Counted from the first letter of the stretch, positions 33,106-41,707 are shown. The stretch: 42,064 nucleotides of DNA from Lachnospiraceae bacterium UBA3632 (GCA_002373975.1 DFKZ01000015.1:1-42064); one strand, 5' to 3'. Notes: generated from the letters alone by a model not told the origin. A program made the numbers and translations.

Positions 33106-33171
33106 CTGTTTGATCTTACTGTTGTCTGGTCTTGCTGTTGTCTGGTCTATTTTTTCTTTTACTGTTTGATC
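33106..33171. repeat. Short direct repeats before tsaE
   Basis: CTGTTGTCTGGTCT occurs twice (33119-33132 and 33135-33148), flanked by two copies of CTGTTTGATC (33106-33115 and 33162-33171). The array spans the 3' end of the YcxB-like gene and the tsaE leader. It looks like replication-slippage repeats; no function seen. Confidence 0.7.
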
Positions 33172-33635
33172 CTGTTCTTTTTAGGATCTATATATTTCGA
33201 TATTTCCTGTATCACCAGCGGAAGCTTTTCTCCCGCCTGGTCTCTCGGAATGATCGTGGCATTATACTTGGTGGTGTAGAGTATAATGCTCCTTCCGGTC
33301 GAAACCGCTTTCACCATATCATTCCATGAATAAGTATGATTCTTTTCACCCTGCCATACGGTGAGCCCGTTTTCGTCAAGCACGTACTTAAAAGGATCCT
33401 TGAGCGCCGGAGTAATGACAAATGCCTGATTTACCTTGAGTATCAGGATAAGGGGAGTGTACACGATGAGCACCGCTCCCACTATCGCCAGCAGGTAGTA
33501 CTTCGAATAGATACCGTATCCCACTCCGACAAATCCTACTATCGTGGCAAGTATTCCCGCCAGGTTTGTATAAGAATGGCGCAGATTGTAATCATAAAGG
33601 TCCGCTGCTCTCAGTTTTACTTCTACTTCTACCAT
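33159..33635 (-). CDS. YcxB-like membrane protein
   Basis: The frame opens at a GTG at 33698, but the ATG at 33635 (MVEVEVKLRAADLYDYNLRH) matches how the family begins and gives 158 residues. A short N-terminal amphipathic part is followed by two membrane helices (about 30-50 and 54-75). A soluble C-terminal domain then has YVLDENGLTVWQGEKNHTYSW and ATIIPRDQ, the YcxB pattern. The function of the family is unknown. Precedes tsaE and may be in the same transcript. Confidence 0.72.
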   Translation of the reverse strand: MVEVEVKLRAADLYDYNLRHSYTNLAGILATIVGFVGVGYGIYSKYYLLAIVGAVLIVYTPLILILKVNQAFVITPALKDPFKYVLDENGLTVWQGEKNHTYSWNDMVKAVSTGRSIILYTTKYNATIIPRDQAGEKLPLVIQEISKYIDPKKNRIKQ

Positions 33636-33810
33636 ATATGCTACTCTCACTTCGGCAGACCACAAGACATAGTCCGCCAATTTTTCATAATAAATCACTT
33701 TATTTTAAAATATTTGGGGAGAAAAATCAAGATAGAAGAACAAAGAGTCACATCCTCGCGGAGCGTTTTATCTTATGGGAAAGTCCGGAGATATTTCCTG
33801 ATAAGGCAGA

Positions 33811-33835
33811 CCCCCCTTGACAGAGTCAGGGGGGG
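33811..33835. terminator. Strong G/C hairpin between channel gene and YcxB-like gene
   Basis: C(33811-33816)TTGAC pairs with GTCA plus the G-run at 33829-33836, an 11-bp stem with one wobble and a 3-nt loop. No U-run follows on the minus strand, so it is not a classical terminator. It is 11 nt after the channel stop and may be an RNA 3' stabiliser. The 33636-33846 stretch otherwise shows no gene. Confidence 0.45.
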
Positions 33836-33846
33836 GTAATTGGGTG

Positions 33847-35433
33847 TTATTGCCAGGCTTTAGCCACTTCTTCAAGAACTTCCCAGGCCGAATCATCAAG
33901 GATCTGTTCTTCCCGGGTAAGATTTTCGTAAGGAACTATCATAGTGTGCCGTCTGGAGGAGTTATCGCGCTCGGAAGCGTAGGACCAGTTGTTCATGACA
34001 TAGAATCTGTTCCATCTTTTATGTTCAAGATGCCTGCATTTTTCCTTTTCATCTTCCGAAAGCATGGAATACTTTTTGTATGCCTTTTCACATACCTCGG
34101 ACGTGATATGGGTTACGTTTTCGTCCGGCAAAAGCAGGCGGATCTTGGTGAGCAGATGGTCCGCCGATGATATATTCGACTGCCTGTAAAAGGTCTTCAG
34201 TTCATTAAAAGCACATCCGTTTCCGGTTTTTTCGCGGTAGAGGTCGTTCAGCGTGACAGCAGTGTGATTAAGTTTGTCCTTCATCACATTCTCCCTGCTG
34301 ATCACCCTCTCGGGGTCACCTATCATACCGCATCTTTCATCAACCAATGTGGCGTGGATATCAACTTTTGCATGCAGAGGATAGTACAGGAAAAGCTCAT
34401 TCATGACCGTAAGATTTTCTTCTTCACTGTCTCCGCAGATAAGGATCCTGTCCGCACGTTTTATAAGATCCTGTGCATTTCTCCACGAATCTTTCTCATA
34501 GATCAGGCTGTCCGACGTCCCGGAAATGCTGTCGATACTTATGACATTTCCGAGCTCGTAATGCTCCTGCCTGAACTTCTCCCAATCTCCGAACAGATGA
34601 TACTCCAAATGGTGTTCATCGGGAAATACATTTATCAGCAGGCCTCTTTCCAGCATTCTGAAAGCGAGCTCGCCGCTGCCTATAAATACAATGGTCTTTT
34701 CATCTTTTTCGAGTGGTGAATCCATCCAATAGCTTCTGGCGGTATTGTCGGGAAGATCAAACAGCACCATATGATCCGGGATTCTTTCCGGGGAGTATTC
34801 TGTCTCACAGTAAACCGTAAAATCCTTTTGTTTCGTGGTTTTAAGAAGTGCATTGGCATCACGGTAATTATCCCATCCGTTATCCGTCATAAAGAACAGA
34901 TGCTCGGACCGGTTTTTTCCCCGCATTCCAAGTATGGTCTCGGCGTTTTCATCGATCGCTATAACATTTTTATTATATTCTGTCTGCTCCTGTTTGAAAG
35001 CCTTTGGGTCAGCGCAAAAAATGCACAGACAGTGCCGGTCTTCGGCTGCAAGTTTATTTGCAAGAAATCTCGACCGCGGATTCAACCGGGTAAAGATATA
35101 CCATTCACGATTTTTATTCTTCCAGAGTGAAAATACCGGAAGAAGCCTTCCAAAGAAAAGCGAAATAATGATTCCCAAAAGGAATGTCAATAATCCGGCG
35201 CTTGATACCATAAGCAAAGCGCCGAAAACCTTCCCGAGGCCGGTAACCGGAGTAACGTCGCCGTACCCGACCGTGGTAAGTGTGGCGATTATATACCATG
35301 CGGCATCACCAACGCTTTTTATCTGACTATCGCTTCCGCCGTAAAAATGCTCAACAAGATAGAGCAAAAACATGAGTACAAAATATATTGCAACTGCGGC
35401 TATAAGTATTCGTGCGATCCTTTTTCTGTTCAC
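33847..35433 (-). CDS. Potassium channel with TrkA-like and RyR-like cytoplasmic domains
   Basis: 528 residues, GTG start at 35433 with AGGGAG upstream. Two membrane helices (about 7-29 and 66-92) flank a pore loop with the K+ filter TLTTVGYGDVTP (TVGYG, 54-58). The soluble part has two Rossmann-like segments (WYIFTRLNPRSRFLANKL near 110, and TIVFIGSGELAFRMLERGL near 245) resembling TrkA-N/RCK domains. The final ~64 residues, from CRHLEHKRWNRFYV through SRRHTMIVPY to LDDSAWEVL, match the bacterial RyR-repeat pattern (E-H-x-R-W, then K/R-x-H, VPY, D). A two-helix K+ channel gated by an RCK-type domain is well known; RyR in place of RCK-C is unusual. The RyR call is by eye. Confidence 0.85.
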   Translation of the reverse strand: MNRKRIARILIAAVAIYFVLMFLLYLVEHFYGGSDSQIKSVGDAAWYIIATLTTVGYGDVTPVTGLGKVFGALLMVSSAGLLTFLLGIIISLFFGRLLPVFSLWKNKNREWYIFTRLNPRSRFLANKLAAEDRHCLCIFCADPKAFKQEQTEYNKNVIAIDENAETILGMRGKNRSEHLFFMTDNGWDNYRDANALLKTTKQKDFTVYCETEYSPERIPDHMVLFDLPDNTARSYWMDSPLEKDEKTIVFIGSGELAFRMLERGLLINVFPDEHHLEYHLFGDWEKFRQEHYELGNVISIDSISGTSDSLIYEKDSWRNAQDLIKRADRILICGDSEEENLTVMNELFLYYPLHAKVDIHATLVDERCGMIGDPERVISRENVMKDKLNHTAVTLNDLYREKTGNGCAFNELKTFYRQSNISSADHLLTKIRLLLPDENVTHITSEVCEKAYKKYSMLSEDEKEKCRHLEHKRWNRFYVMNNWSYASERDNSSRRHTMIVPYENLTREEQILDDSAWEVLEEVAKAWQ

Positions 35434-35483
35434 GTGTACGCTCCCTATTAAAAGCAGTTATTAACTGAGGTGTCTGAGATTCC

Positions 35484-36167
35484 TTACTTTCCCCACTTTG
35501 AATAATCAAGCCCGTCGAAGGGGAGTCCTTCCCCCGGAAGATCCGCCAGTTCTTTTCCGTTTTCGGGGCCGTATAAATAGTTCATTATCGCGGGGTATGT
35601 CTTTTCATACCCGTCAAAGCGTATGGCCCTCATTCCAAATGCCCGGGCGGCATCCACATTTTTCTGTGAATCGTCGGTAAAAAGGCATTCTTCCGGCTTT
35701 AATCCGTACTTTTCGCATATGCAATCAAATATTTCCCTGTCGGGCTTTATGAGCTTTACCTGATAAGAGAAAACTCCTCCGTCCATATGCTCTATAAAAT
35801 CGAGCGCCCCGGGGTTACTTCGCACTATAAAATCCGAGTAATTCGAGAGGAAGTATACATTATATCCTTTCGCTTTTAACTCATCCACCCAGGGGATCGC
35901 AAAATCGGTATGTCCTATAAGCTCTCCCAGTCTGTCCATTGCGATGTCGAAATATTCCACATACTCGCCGGCAGCTTCTCTCAGCTTTTTAAACACTTCC
36001 TCCTCGGGGATGGCATTTCGGTCCAGCTCTGTCCACCATCCGCTCTGCCACACCGTGTCGGTTACAGCGCTTATCACCTTTTCGTCATCGAAGATCGAGT
36101 GCATGTATTCGAGCCACTCAAATCTTATAAGCACTTTCCCTATATCGAAAATCACATTCCTGATCAT
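35484..36167 (-). CDS. HAD-family hydrolase
   Basis: 227 residues. VIFDIGKVLIRFEW places the nucleophile Asp at about residue 8; the usual acid/base Asp two positions later is Gly, as in several HAD-IA members related to YihX. Motif II is FLSNYSD, motif III is the Lys in KLIKPDREIF, and motif IV is FTDDSQKNVDAA. A helical cap lies between motifs I and II. Probably a sugar-phosphate or nucleotide phosphatase; substrate unknown. The ATG at 36167 follows AAGGAAG. Confidence 0.88.
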   Translation of the reverse strand: MIRNVIFDIGKVLIRFEWLEYMHSIFDDEKVISAVTDTVWQSGWWTELDRNAIPEEEVFKKLREAAGEYVEYFDIAMDRLGELIGHTDFAIPWVDELKAKGYNVYFLSNYSDFIVRSNPGALDFIEHMDGGVFSYQVKLIKPDREIFDCICEKYGLKPEECLFTDDSQKNVDAARAFGMRAIRFDGYEKTYPAIMNYLYGPENGKELADLPGEGLPFDGLDYSKWGK

Positions 36168-36205
36168 TGTATTTTCTTCCTTAAAAACTTAGTCCGACCT
36201 AAGCC

Positions 36206-36214
36206 ATTGTAGCA
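36206..36214 (-). promoter_or_regulatory. Extended -10 promoter of the HAD gene
   Basis: The minus strand reads TGCTACAAT within TGTGCTACAAT, identical to the element before the atp operon. It lies about 39 nt upstream of the HAD start, with no obvious -35. Confidence 0.55.
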
Positions 36215-36254
36215 CAGATGGGGGTTAAATTCTATATATCTGCCTTTTAAGCAC

Positions 36255-36291
36255 AAAAAAGCTCCGAAAACCCGTTACGATTTTCGGAGCT
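36255..36291 (-). terminator. Rho-independent terminator after the GH2 gene
   Basis: AGCTCCGAAAA (36260-36270) and TTTTCGGAGCT (36281-36291) form an 11-bp stem around a 10-nt loop, followed on the minus strand by a run of six T. It ends the ribU-GH2 transcript, 18 nt after the GH2 stop. Confidence 0.9.
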
Positions 36292-36309
36292 GTATAAATA
36301 TTTACCCGA

Positions 36310-38781
36310 TCACTGAACCCGGAATGAAAAAACGGCTTCTTCACTTAATGCCGGATCCGCGGATGATACGCGAAGCTTTGCTTCTCCCGATCCGTATCCC
36401 GCACGGATCACAGCCATGGCGTGTCCGCGGAAAGTAGTTGTCTTATCATCCGTGTAGTCCTCGTCCGTAATGGGATTGGCTGAGCCGAATCCAGCAAGGG
36501 TTGCAGGCCCGATTACTTCTGCAGTGACGGAAATCTCTGCATCCGGCACAAGCCTTCCCTCACTGTCAGTCACTTCGATACCCACATATATAAGGTCGTG
36601 CCCGTCGGGCCTGCACTCGTTCTTTTCAGGCACGAGACGAACCTTAGCAGGCTCCCCTGCAGTTTCAAGCTCTGCACGGCTTATCTCCTTGCCTCCGGCG
36701 TAGCTAACCGCCACAACCTTTCCGGGATTATATACGGCATCAAAGCATGCGGTATATGGCATGGGTCTTTCCATGCATATCTTTTTCTTTCCGATGCTTT
36801 CGCCGTTAATAAAGACCTCAACTTCCTCGGCACGTGAATATACAAAGAGCCGGACTGGCTTGCCCTCAAACCCTTTATAACTCCAGTTCGCTTCATGAGC
36901 AGGGAATCCCCACGGGCTCATGATCTCTGTTTTTCCGAAGGTTTCAGGCCTGAGAGAAAAAAGAAATGTCTTATCACTTCCCCACACGACGCTTCTGTAG
37001 CATCCCTGGGCAAGCATCTTTCCGGTAATATCATAATCCGCATCATTGGCCGTTCTCCATGGATAATAAGACGATTCCTGAGGCATAAGCCCCCATGGAC
37101 CTTTCTTTATAAGCGGATCATCCTCGTCAACATACGCCGCCTTTCCGATGCCGGCTTCACCTATGTAATCCCATGCTGTCCAGGTGAAGTCTCCTATCAC
37201 GTAGGGCAGGATCTCTACCATGGGCCAGCGGTATCCTATCTGCACAGGGAAATTTTCGGAGCCCAGGATCACTCTGTCAGGGAACATCTCATGATCTCTC
37301 TCATAGATGTCCTCCATGTAATTGTAGCCCACAATATCCATACCGTTGGTGAAAGCTTCCGTCACTCTCTCCCAAAGGTTTGTATATAATCCTTCCGAAG
37401 AATTCTGTGCCTGGCTCTGCCCTTTAGCCAGCTCATCATCAAGCCCGTTCCACATGGAGCAGATCCCGTTACTTACAGGCCTTGTTCCGTCAAGCCGCCT
37501 TATGGTCTGTGCAAGGTTTGTGGCAATGTCGTATCCCCCGCTGAGTCCTCCCCTTTCAGGAATCTCGTTTCCGGTGGACCACATGATCACGCATGGATGA
37601 TTCCTGTCTCTCTTAACAAATGCGGTAAGATCCTTCTTCCAGTCATTCTCGAAATACTGATTGTAATCTCCGCCGCGCTTACCCATTATCCAGGCATCAA
37701 ACGCTTCATCAAACACATACATTCCCAACCTGTCGCAGGCCTCTATAAGTGCCGATGACGGTGGATTATGTGCGGTGCGGATGGCATTAAAGCCCACTTC
37801 CTTGAGCCTTCGAACCTTTCGCGCCTCGGTCTCGTAGACGGACACTGCCCCCAAAAGGCCGTTATCGTGATGCAGGCAGCCGCCCTTTAACTTGACGGTC
37901 CTGCCGTTTATCCGAAGGCCTCTTACGGCATCCGCAGTGATGGTCCTTATGCCGAAAAGAGTATCTGTCTCGTCGATTGTCTGTAATTCATCTTCTTCCG
38001 GATGAGTGCGGTATACTCCAAGATTTCTGACCTTTACACTCACTCTGTAAAGGTTTGGTTCATCCACGTCCCAAAGCTTCGGATCCCTTACATTTATGGC
38101 CACTCGGGCAGTCGTCGTTCCACCCGCTTTTATATGTACAACGCTCTTATTTTCCGCTTTTACTTCATCTTTTCCCTCTTCGAAAAGAGTGATGCACACC
38201 TCTGCCATGCGGTTTTCCAGCGTCTCGTTCGTCACTTCCGCTTCCGCATCCAGAAAAGCATATCCGTCACTCACTTCACGGGTGCGGATAAATGCACCGT
38301 CCTGAGCCACGTGCACTCTCGGCCCGTGAACGAGCTTCACGCCGCGGTAAAGCCCCGATCCCGTGTACCATCTGGAATTGGGCTGCATAGTGGTATTAAG
38401 ATTGATCGTGATACGGTTATCTTTTCCGAAGCTTACATACTTTGTAAGATCGGCATAAAAAGGCATATATCCGTTGTGCTGCAAACAGACCTTACTTCCG
38501 TTTATTTCGACTGTGGCATTCATCATCGCACCGTCGAAAGAAAGACCGATGCACTCATCCTTCCATTCCCCGGGAACAAAGACGTACTTGGTATAATTTG
38601 TCTGCCCGCCATTAAAATAGCCCGAATCCGAGCCTGCCGGCGCATCCGGAGATACCTGCGTACCGATCATTCCGTCATGAGGAAGATTTACAATCTCTCC
38701 CGGGTCGTTATCGAGCATTCCGACCATTTCAAGGAAGCCTCTTCTGAAGGTCCAGTTTTCGTCAAGCACTACGCTCTTCAT
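36310..38781 (-). CDS. Glycoside hydrolase family 2, beta-galactosidase-like
   Basis: 823 residues, no signal peptide, so cytoplasmic. Order: N-terminal sugar-binding domain (about 1-180, containing RWYTGSGLYRGVKL), Ig-like domain (about 185-290), then a TIM barrel with GFNAIRTAHNPPS. The acid/base Glu is in STGNEIPE (about 404) and the nucleophile Glu in LGSENFP (about 508), spaced as in GH2. A C-terminal domain has RLFVYSRAEEVEVFINGESIG (DUF4982-like), followed by an Ig-like domain. Beta-galactosidase, or a related activity on other beta-linked sugars, is likely; exact specificity cannot be told. Its start has GGAGAATTA and overlaps the ribU end by 20 nt. Confidence 0.93.
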   Translation of the reverse strand: MKSVVLDENWTFRRGFLEMVGMLDNDPGEIVNLPHDGMIGTQVSPDAPAGSDSGYFNGGQTNYTKYVFVPGEWKDECIGLSFDGAMMNATVEINGSKVCLQHNGYMPFYADLTKYVSFGKDNRITINLNTTMQPNSRWYTGSGLYRGVKLVHGPRVHVAQDGAFIRTREVSDGYAFLDAEAEVTNETLENRMAEVCITLFEEGKDEVKAENKSVVHIKAGGTTTARVAINVRDPKLWDVDEPNLYRVSVKVRNLGVYRTHPEEDELQTIDETDTLFGIRTITADAVRGLRINGRTVKLKGGCLHHDNGLLGAVSVYETEARKVRRLKEVGFNAIRTAHNPPSSALIEACDRLGMYVFDEAFDAWIMGKRGGDYNQYFENDWKKDLTAFVKRDRNHPCVIMWSTGNEIPERGGLSGGYDIATNLAQTIRRLDGTRPVSNGICSMWNGLDDELAKGQSQAQNSSEGLYTNLWERVTEAFTNGMDIVGYNYMEDIYERDHEMFPDRVILGSENFPVQIGYRWPMVEILPYVIGDFTWTAWDYIGEAGIGKAAYVDEDDPLIKKGPWGLMPQESSYYPWRTANDADYDITGKMLAQGCYRSVVWGSDKTFLFSLRPETFGKTEIMSPWGFPAHEANWSYKGFEGKPVRLFVYSRAEEVEVFINGESIGKKKICMERPMPYTACFDAVYNPGKVVAVSYAGGKEISRAELETAGEPAKVRLVPEKNECRPDGHDLIYVGIEVTDSEGRLVPDAEISVTAEVIGPATLAGFGSANPITDEDYTDDKTTTFRGHAMAVIRAGYGSGEAKLRVSSADPALSEEAVFSFRVQ

Positions 38782-39592
38782 TAATTCTCCTCCGCTTTAC
38801 ATTGCCCTTTAAAATGGGGCTTAACGGCTTATAAACAAGAAGTACTACCACTGAGTTAAGTGTGCCCTTAATAAGGTTAAGAGGTGCCACACAGGCGATA
38901 ACAAAGCTTACTATGTTTCCCGGCTTGCAAAGAGGATTTACCTCCGCACCCATGGCAAGTATCGCATCAAGAGGCATGCCGTAAAGCTTGGCAAATGCGG
39001 GGAGCAGATATACTGCATTGAATGCGGTACCGAAAACAGTAAGGGCAAGTGTTCCGCCTATACATGATATTATAGCTGTCTTCTTGGTTTTTTTGAAATC
39101 ATAGATCACAGATGCGGTAAGGATAAAGCTGCAGCCTACCGCAAAGTTGGCCAGCTCGCCGACAAATGCAGTCGAAGTACCCTTAATGACCAGCTTAAGC
39201 AGGATCTTGATAAATTCCATCATTACGCCTGCTGCGGGACCAAAGGCAAAAGTTCCCACAAGTATCGGAAGTTCCGAGAAATCCAGCTTGTAGAATCCCG
39301 GCGCGAAAAAGAGCGGTATCTCGATAAGCATGAGTATCGCTGCTATTGCCGAGAACATTCCCACCATTGCCATCTTTCTGGTGGTAAATACCTTTCCGGT
39401 CTCGCCATTACGCTTCATTGCAAGCTTTTCGAGTATAAAGGCAATAAGAAACAGACCTGCGATAATACCCAGAAAGCTTATAACAAAACCGACGTTTTCA
39501 CTTGCTGCCTTTTTAATGGAAGCGAAGTTAGATGTGAGCTTCTCACCGAAGGACACAAAGAATGATGCATTGCACGACAAAAATAGATTCAT
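38762..39592 (-). CDS. ribU: Riboflavin ECF transporter S component
   Basis: 276 residues. A hydrophilic/charged start of about 60 residues with one extra helix precedes the usual six-helix S component. The FYKLDFSELPILVGTFAFGP segment is the RibU signature, with MEFIKILLKL following. The S component binds riboflavin and works with the shared ECF T and ATPase subunits encoded elsewhere. The first ~65 residues are longer than in typical RibU (~190 residues). The start ATG is 7 nt downstream of GAGAGG, which is part of the FMN riboswitch closing stem. It overlaps the GH2 start by 20 nt. Confidence 0.92.
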   Translation of the reverse strand: MNLFLSCNASFFVSFGEKLTSNFASIKKAASENVGFVISFLGIIAGLFLIAFILEKLAMKRNGETGKVFTTRKMAMVGMFSAIAAILMLIEIPLFFAPGFYKLDFSELPILVGTFAFGPAAGVMMEFIKILLKLVIKGTSTAFVGELANFAVGCSFILTASVIYDFKKTKKTAIISCIGGTLALTVFGTAFNAVYLLPAFAKLYGMPLDAILAMGAEVNPLCKPGNIVSFVIACVAPLNLIKGTLNSVVVLLVYKPLSPILKGNVKRRRINEERSA

Positions 39593-39599
39593 GATTTTT

Positions 39600-39716
39600 C
39601 CTCTCCCATCCGGACTGTGACCGTTGGTTACGGAGTTACACCGTATCGGCTCCCGATGTGTTTGGGGAGTTCGCGGACTATACCGCCAGTAGGGACTTTC
39701 ACCCTGCCCTGAGAAA
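39600..39716 (-). promoter_or_regulatory. FMN riboswitch (RFN element) controlling ribU
   Basis: Reading the minus strand from 39716, the conserved blocks CAGGGCAGGGTGAAAGTCCC, GGCGGTATAGTCCGCGA, CGGTGTAACTCCG and GTCCGGATGGGAGAG appear in RFN order. The closing stem pairs TTTCTC (39716-39711) with GAGAGG (39605-39600). That GAGAGG is also the Shine-Dalgarno of ribU, 7 nt before its ATG. FMN binding would thus hide the ribosome site, meaning translational control. No terminator hairpin is visible downstream. Confidence 0.97.
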
Positions 39717-39766
39717 TGATGCGGATTGTCAGATTTTCCGCACCCCGTTATTCAGTTACATTGACA

Positions 39767-39794
39767 ATTATACCTATAAGAACCTCAAAGTCAA
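39767..39794 (-). promoter_or_regulatory. Promoter of the FMN-riboswitch transcript
   Basis: TTGACT (39794-39789) and TATAAT (39772-39767) with 16-nt spacing on the minus strand, about 50 nt upstream of the RFN element. The stretch 39593-39983, which lacks genes, holds the riboswitch, this promoter and the divergent chemoreceptor promoter. Confidence 0.82.
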
Positions 39795-39892
39795 GAGGAA
39801 ACAAAAAATCAAACTTCTGCCCGTTATCAGTCAGGTATCAGTCCGATAATACCACTTCACCGGCAATACTACTTCACCACTTCCGGCATATG

Positions 39893-39901
39893 TGGTATAA
39901 T
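39893..39901 (+). promoter_or_regulatory. Extended -10 promoter of the chemoreceptor gene
   Basis: TGGTATAAT on the plus strand, a full extended -10, about 83 nt before the ATG at 39984. No good -35. A sigma-28 type motif, common for chemotaxis genes, was looked for and not found. Confidence 0.65.
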
Positions 39902-39983
39902 TTCTCATTAAGAATAGAGTTTTCTATATATTCTGTATTTTGTACGTTTGCCAATTACATTTTACAACATGAGGTACAACACA

Positions 39984-41702
39984 ATGAAAGTCAGAAAGCT
40001 CAGTATCAATGCCAAGATCTTTATTTTTGTTCTTGTTCTTCTTTTTGTTTCAGACTTCGCGATCGGCGGAATTCTGTACACCCGTGCTAAAAATCTTTTG
40101 ACCGATCAGATCAAGGAAAATGCCATGAATATGACAAAATGCGTGGCTGCTTCCGTATCGGGAGATCTTCTGTCCGTTATCTCACCCGGCGATGAAGAGG
40201 GCAGCGAAGCCTTCAATACCGTTCACGAGCAGCTCAGCCTTTTCCTTGAGAATGCAGGAGTTGAATACGTTTACACCGTACGGCTTCGCGATGACGGTAC
40301 ATCGGAGTTTATTGTCGATTCCGACCCGGAAGATCCGGGATTCCCCGGTGATGATTTCGAAGGGGATGAATACGAGATGACCGAAGCCTATAAAGGAAGG
40401 ACTGTCGTTACAGAAGAGCCCTACACGGATGAATGGGGAACCCACCTTTCGGCATACAGTCCGGTATACTCCGAGGGTCATATTGCAGGCCTGGCCGTGA
40501 TCGATCTTTCCGTCGACTGGATCAACGCCCAGACCGGACGTCTGCTCAGACTGATAATCATTGTCTGCGCAGTCGCTCTTGCAGCAGGAGTGGGCATTGT
40601 ATTTATCATAAGCTACATGCTGCGAAAAGGTTTCGTTACTCTCAATTCCAAGATCTCCGAGCTTTCGGACGGCAATGGCGATCTGACCCGCAATATCGAC
40701 CTTAACGGCGGTGATGAGTTTGAAACCATCGGAAACAATGTCAACAGATTCATGAATTATATAAAAGAGATCCTGCTCAGTGTCGAGAAGGATTCAGAGG
40801 CTATGAAAGAAGCCTCTAAAAGAATGTCCGACAGTATGGATGGCGCTTTCACAAATGCGGATGAAGTAAACAGAACCATGGAATCCGTAAGCACCACTAT
40901 GAACGACATTGCCGATTCCCTTCGGAATATAGATTCCCTTATACAGGCCAGTTCCGATTCTTTCAAAGATATCGTCACTATGATCAAAGAGGGAAGCGAA
41001 TTCTCCGACACGATCCACAGGCAGGCCATTGAAACAGGTGATAATGCAATTTCGGCTGAGGAGGATGTTACCAGAAGAGTTGCCGCCATGGCATCAACTG
41101 TTGAAGAAAGGATCAATGATTCACAGGCTGTAGATAAGATAAGTGTACTTACCGAGAATATTCTAAACATTACTTCCCAGACCAATCTTCTCTCGCTGAA
41201 CGCTTCAATAGAGGCGGCAAGAGCCGGAGATGCCGGAAGAGGATTTGCTGTTGTTGCCACCGAGATAGGCAAACTGGCTCAGGATTCGGCAGCAGCCGCA
41301 TCCGAAATACAGACCGTATCGGCAGATGTTATCGCTGCGGTAGACGGACTGGCAAAAGAAGCCAAGAAGATGGTTGAATTTATGAATGAGACCGCTGTTG
41401 GCGGCTACAGAAGCCTGGTTGAGACGAGTAACAGCTACAAAGATACCGCTCAGCGCATCGATTCCATGATGAATGATTTCTCAAATCTGAGCAGCTCCAT
41501 ACAGGAAAACCTGTCAAATGTAAGTGCTCTTACCGATTCGGTAAACAATGCGGCGCAGAGTGCTGCAGGCAGTGCGGATATAGCGCTGGGTAAATCGGCA
41601 GACATTTCCAGCAATCTCCGCTCTATCAGCGAAGATGCCCATACCGGCAGCCAGATATCCGATGCTCTGTACAAAAATGTTGACAGATTTAAATTAAAAT
41701 AA
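39984..41702 (+). CDS. Methyl-accepting chemotaxis protein
   Basis: 573 residues from ATG 39984 (MKVRKLSINAKIF), which has GAGG 9 nt upstream; the open frame begins at 39948 but lacks a site. One membrane helix (about 11-31) leads to a small periplasmic-type sensor (about 40-180, YVYTVRLRDDG and AYSPVYSEGHIAGLAVIDLSV, Cache-like). A second helix (about 189-211) follows, then a HAMP-like segment. The signalling hairpin contains NLLSLNASIEAARAGDAGRG with AVVATEIGKLA. No C-terminal CheR-binding pentapeptide. It is the only plus-strand gene in the window and is transcribed divergently from ribU. Ligand unknown. Confidence 0.95.
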   Translation: MKVRKLSINAKIFIFVLVLLFVSDFAIGGILYTRAKNLLTDQIKENAMNMTKCVAASVSGDLLSVISPGDEEGSEAFNTVHEQLSLFLENAGVEYVYTVRLRDDGTSEFIVDSDPEDPGFPGDDFEGDEYEMTEAYKGRTVVTEEPYTDEWGTHLSAYSPVYSEGHIAGLAVIDLSVDWINAQTGRLLRLIIIVCAVALAAGVGIVFIISYMLRKGFVTLNSKISELSDGNGDLTRNIDLNGGDEFETIGNNVNRFMNYIKEILLSVEKDSEAMKEASKRMSDSMDGAFTNADEVNRTMESVSTTMNDIADSLRNIDSLIQASSDSFKDIVTMIKEGSEFSDTIHRQAIETGDNAISAEEDVTRRVAAMASTVEERINDSQAVDKISVLTENILNITSQTNLLSLNASIEAARAGDAGRGFAVVATEIGKLAQDSAAAASEIQTVSADVIAAVDGLAKEAKKMVEFMNETAVGGYRSLVETSNSYKDTAQRIDSMMNDFSNLSSSIQENLSNVSALTDSVNNAAQSAAGSADIALGKSADISSNLRSISEDAHTGSQISDALYKNVDRFKLK

Positions 41703-41707
41703 CATGA

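Noticed and set aside
33847..35433. Defence island around the RyR channel
   Set aside because: Neighbours are a HAD phosphatase, a YcxB-like protein and tsaE-type housekeeping genes; no nuclease, cyclase or toxin genes.
36168..36309. Small gene between HAD and GH2 genes
   Set aside because: Only a terminator and a promoter element were found; no open frame with start signal.
39717..39983. Sigma-28 flagellar promoter for the chemoreceptor gene
   Set aside because: A CCGATAA-like string occurs near 39843 but has no TAAA box at the right distance; the extended -10 at 39893 fits better.
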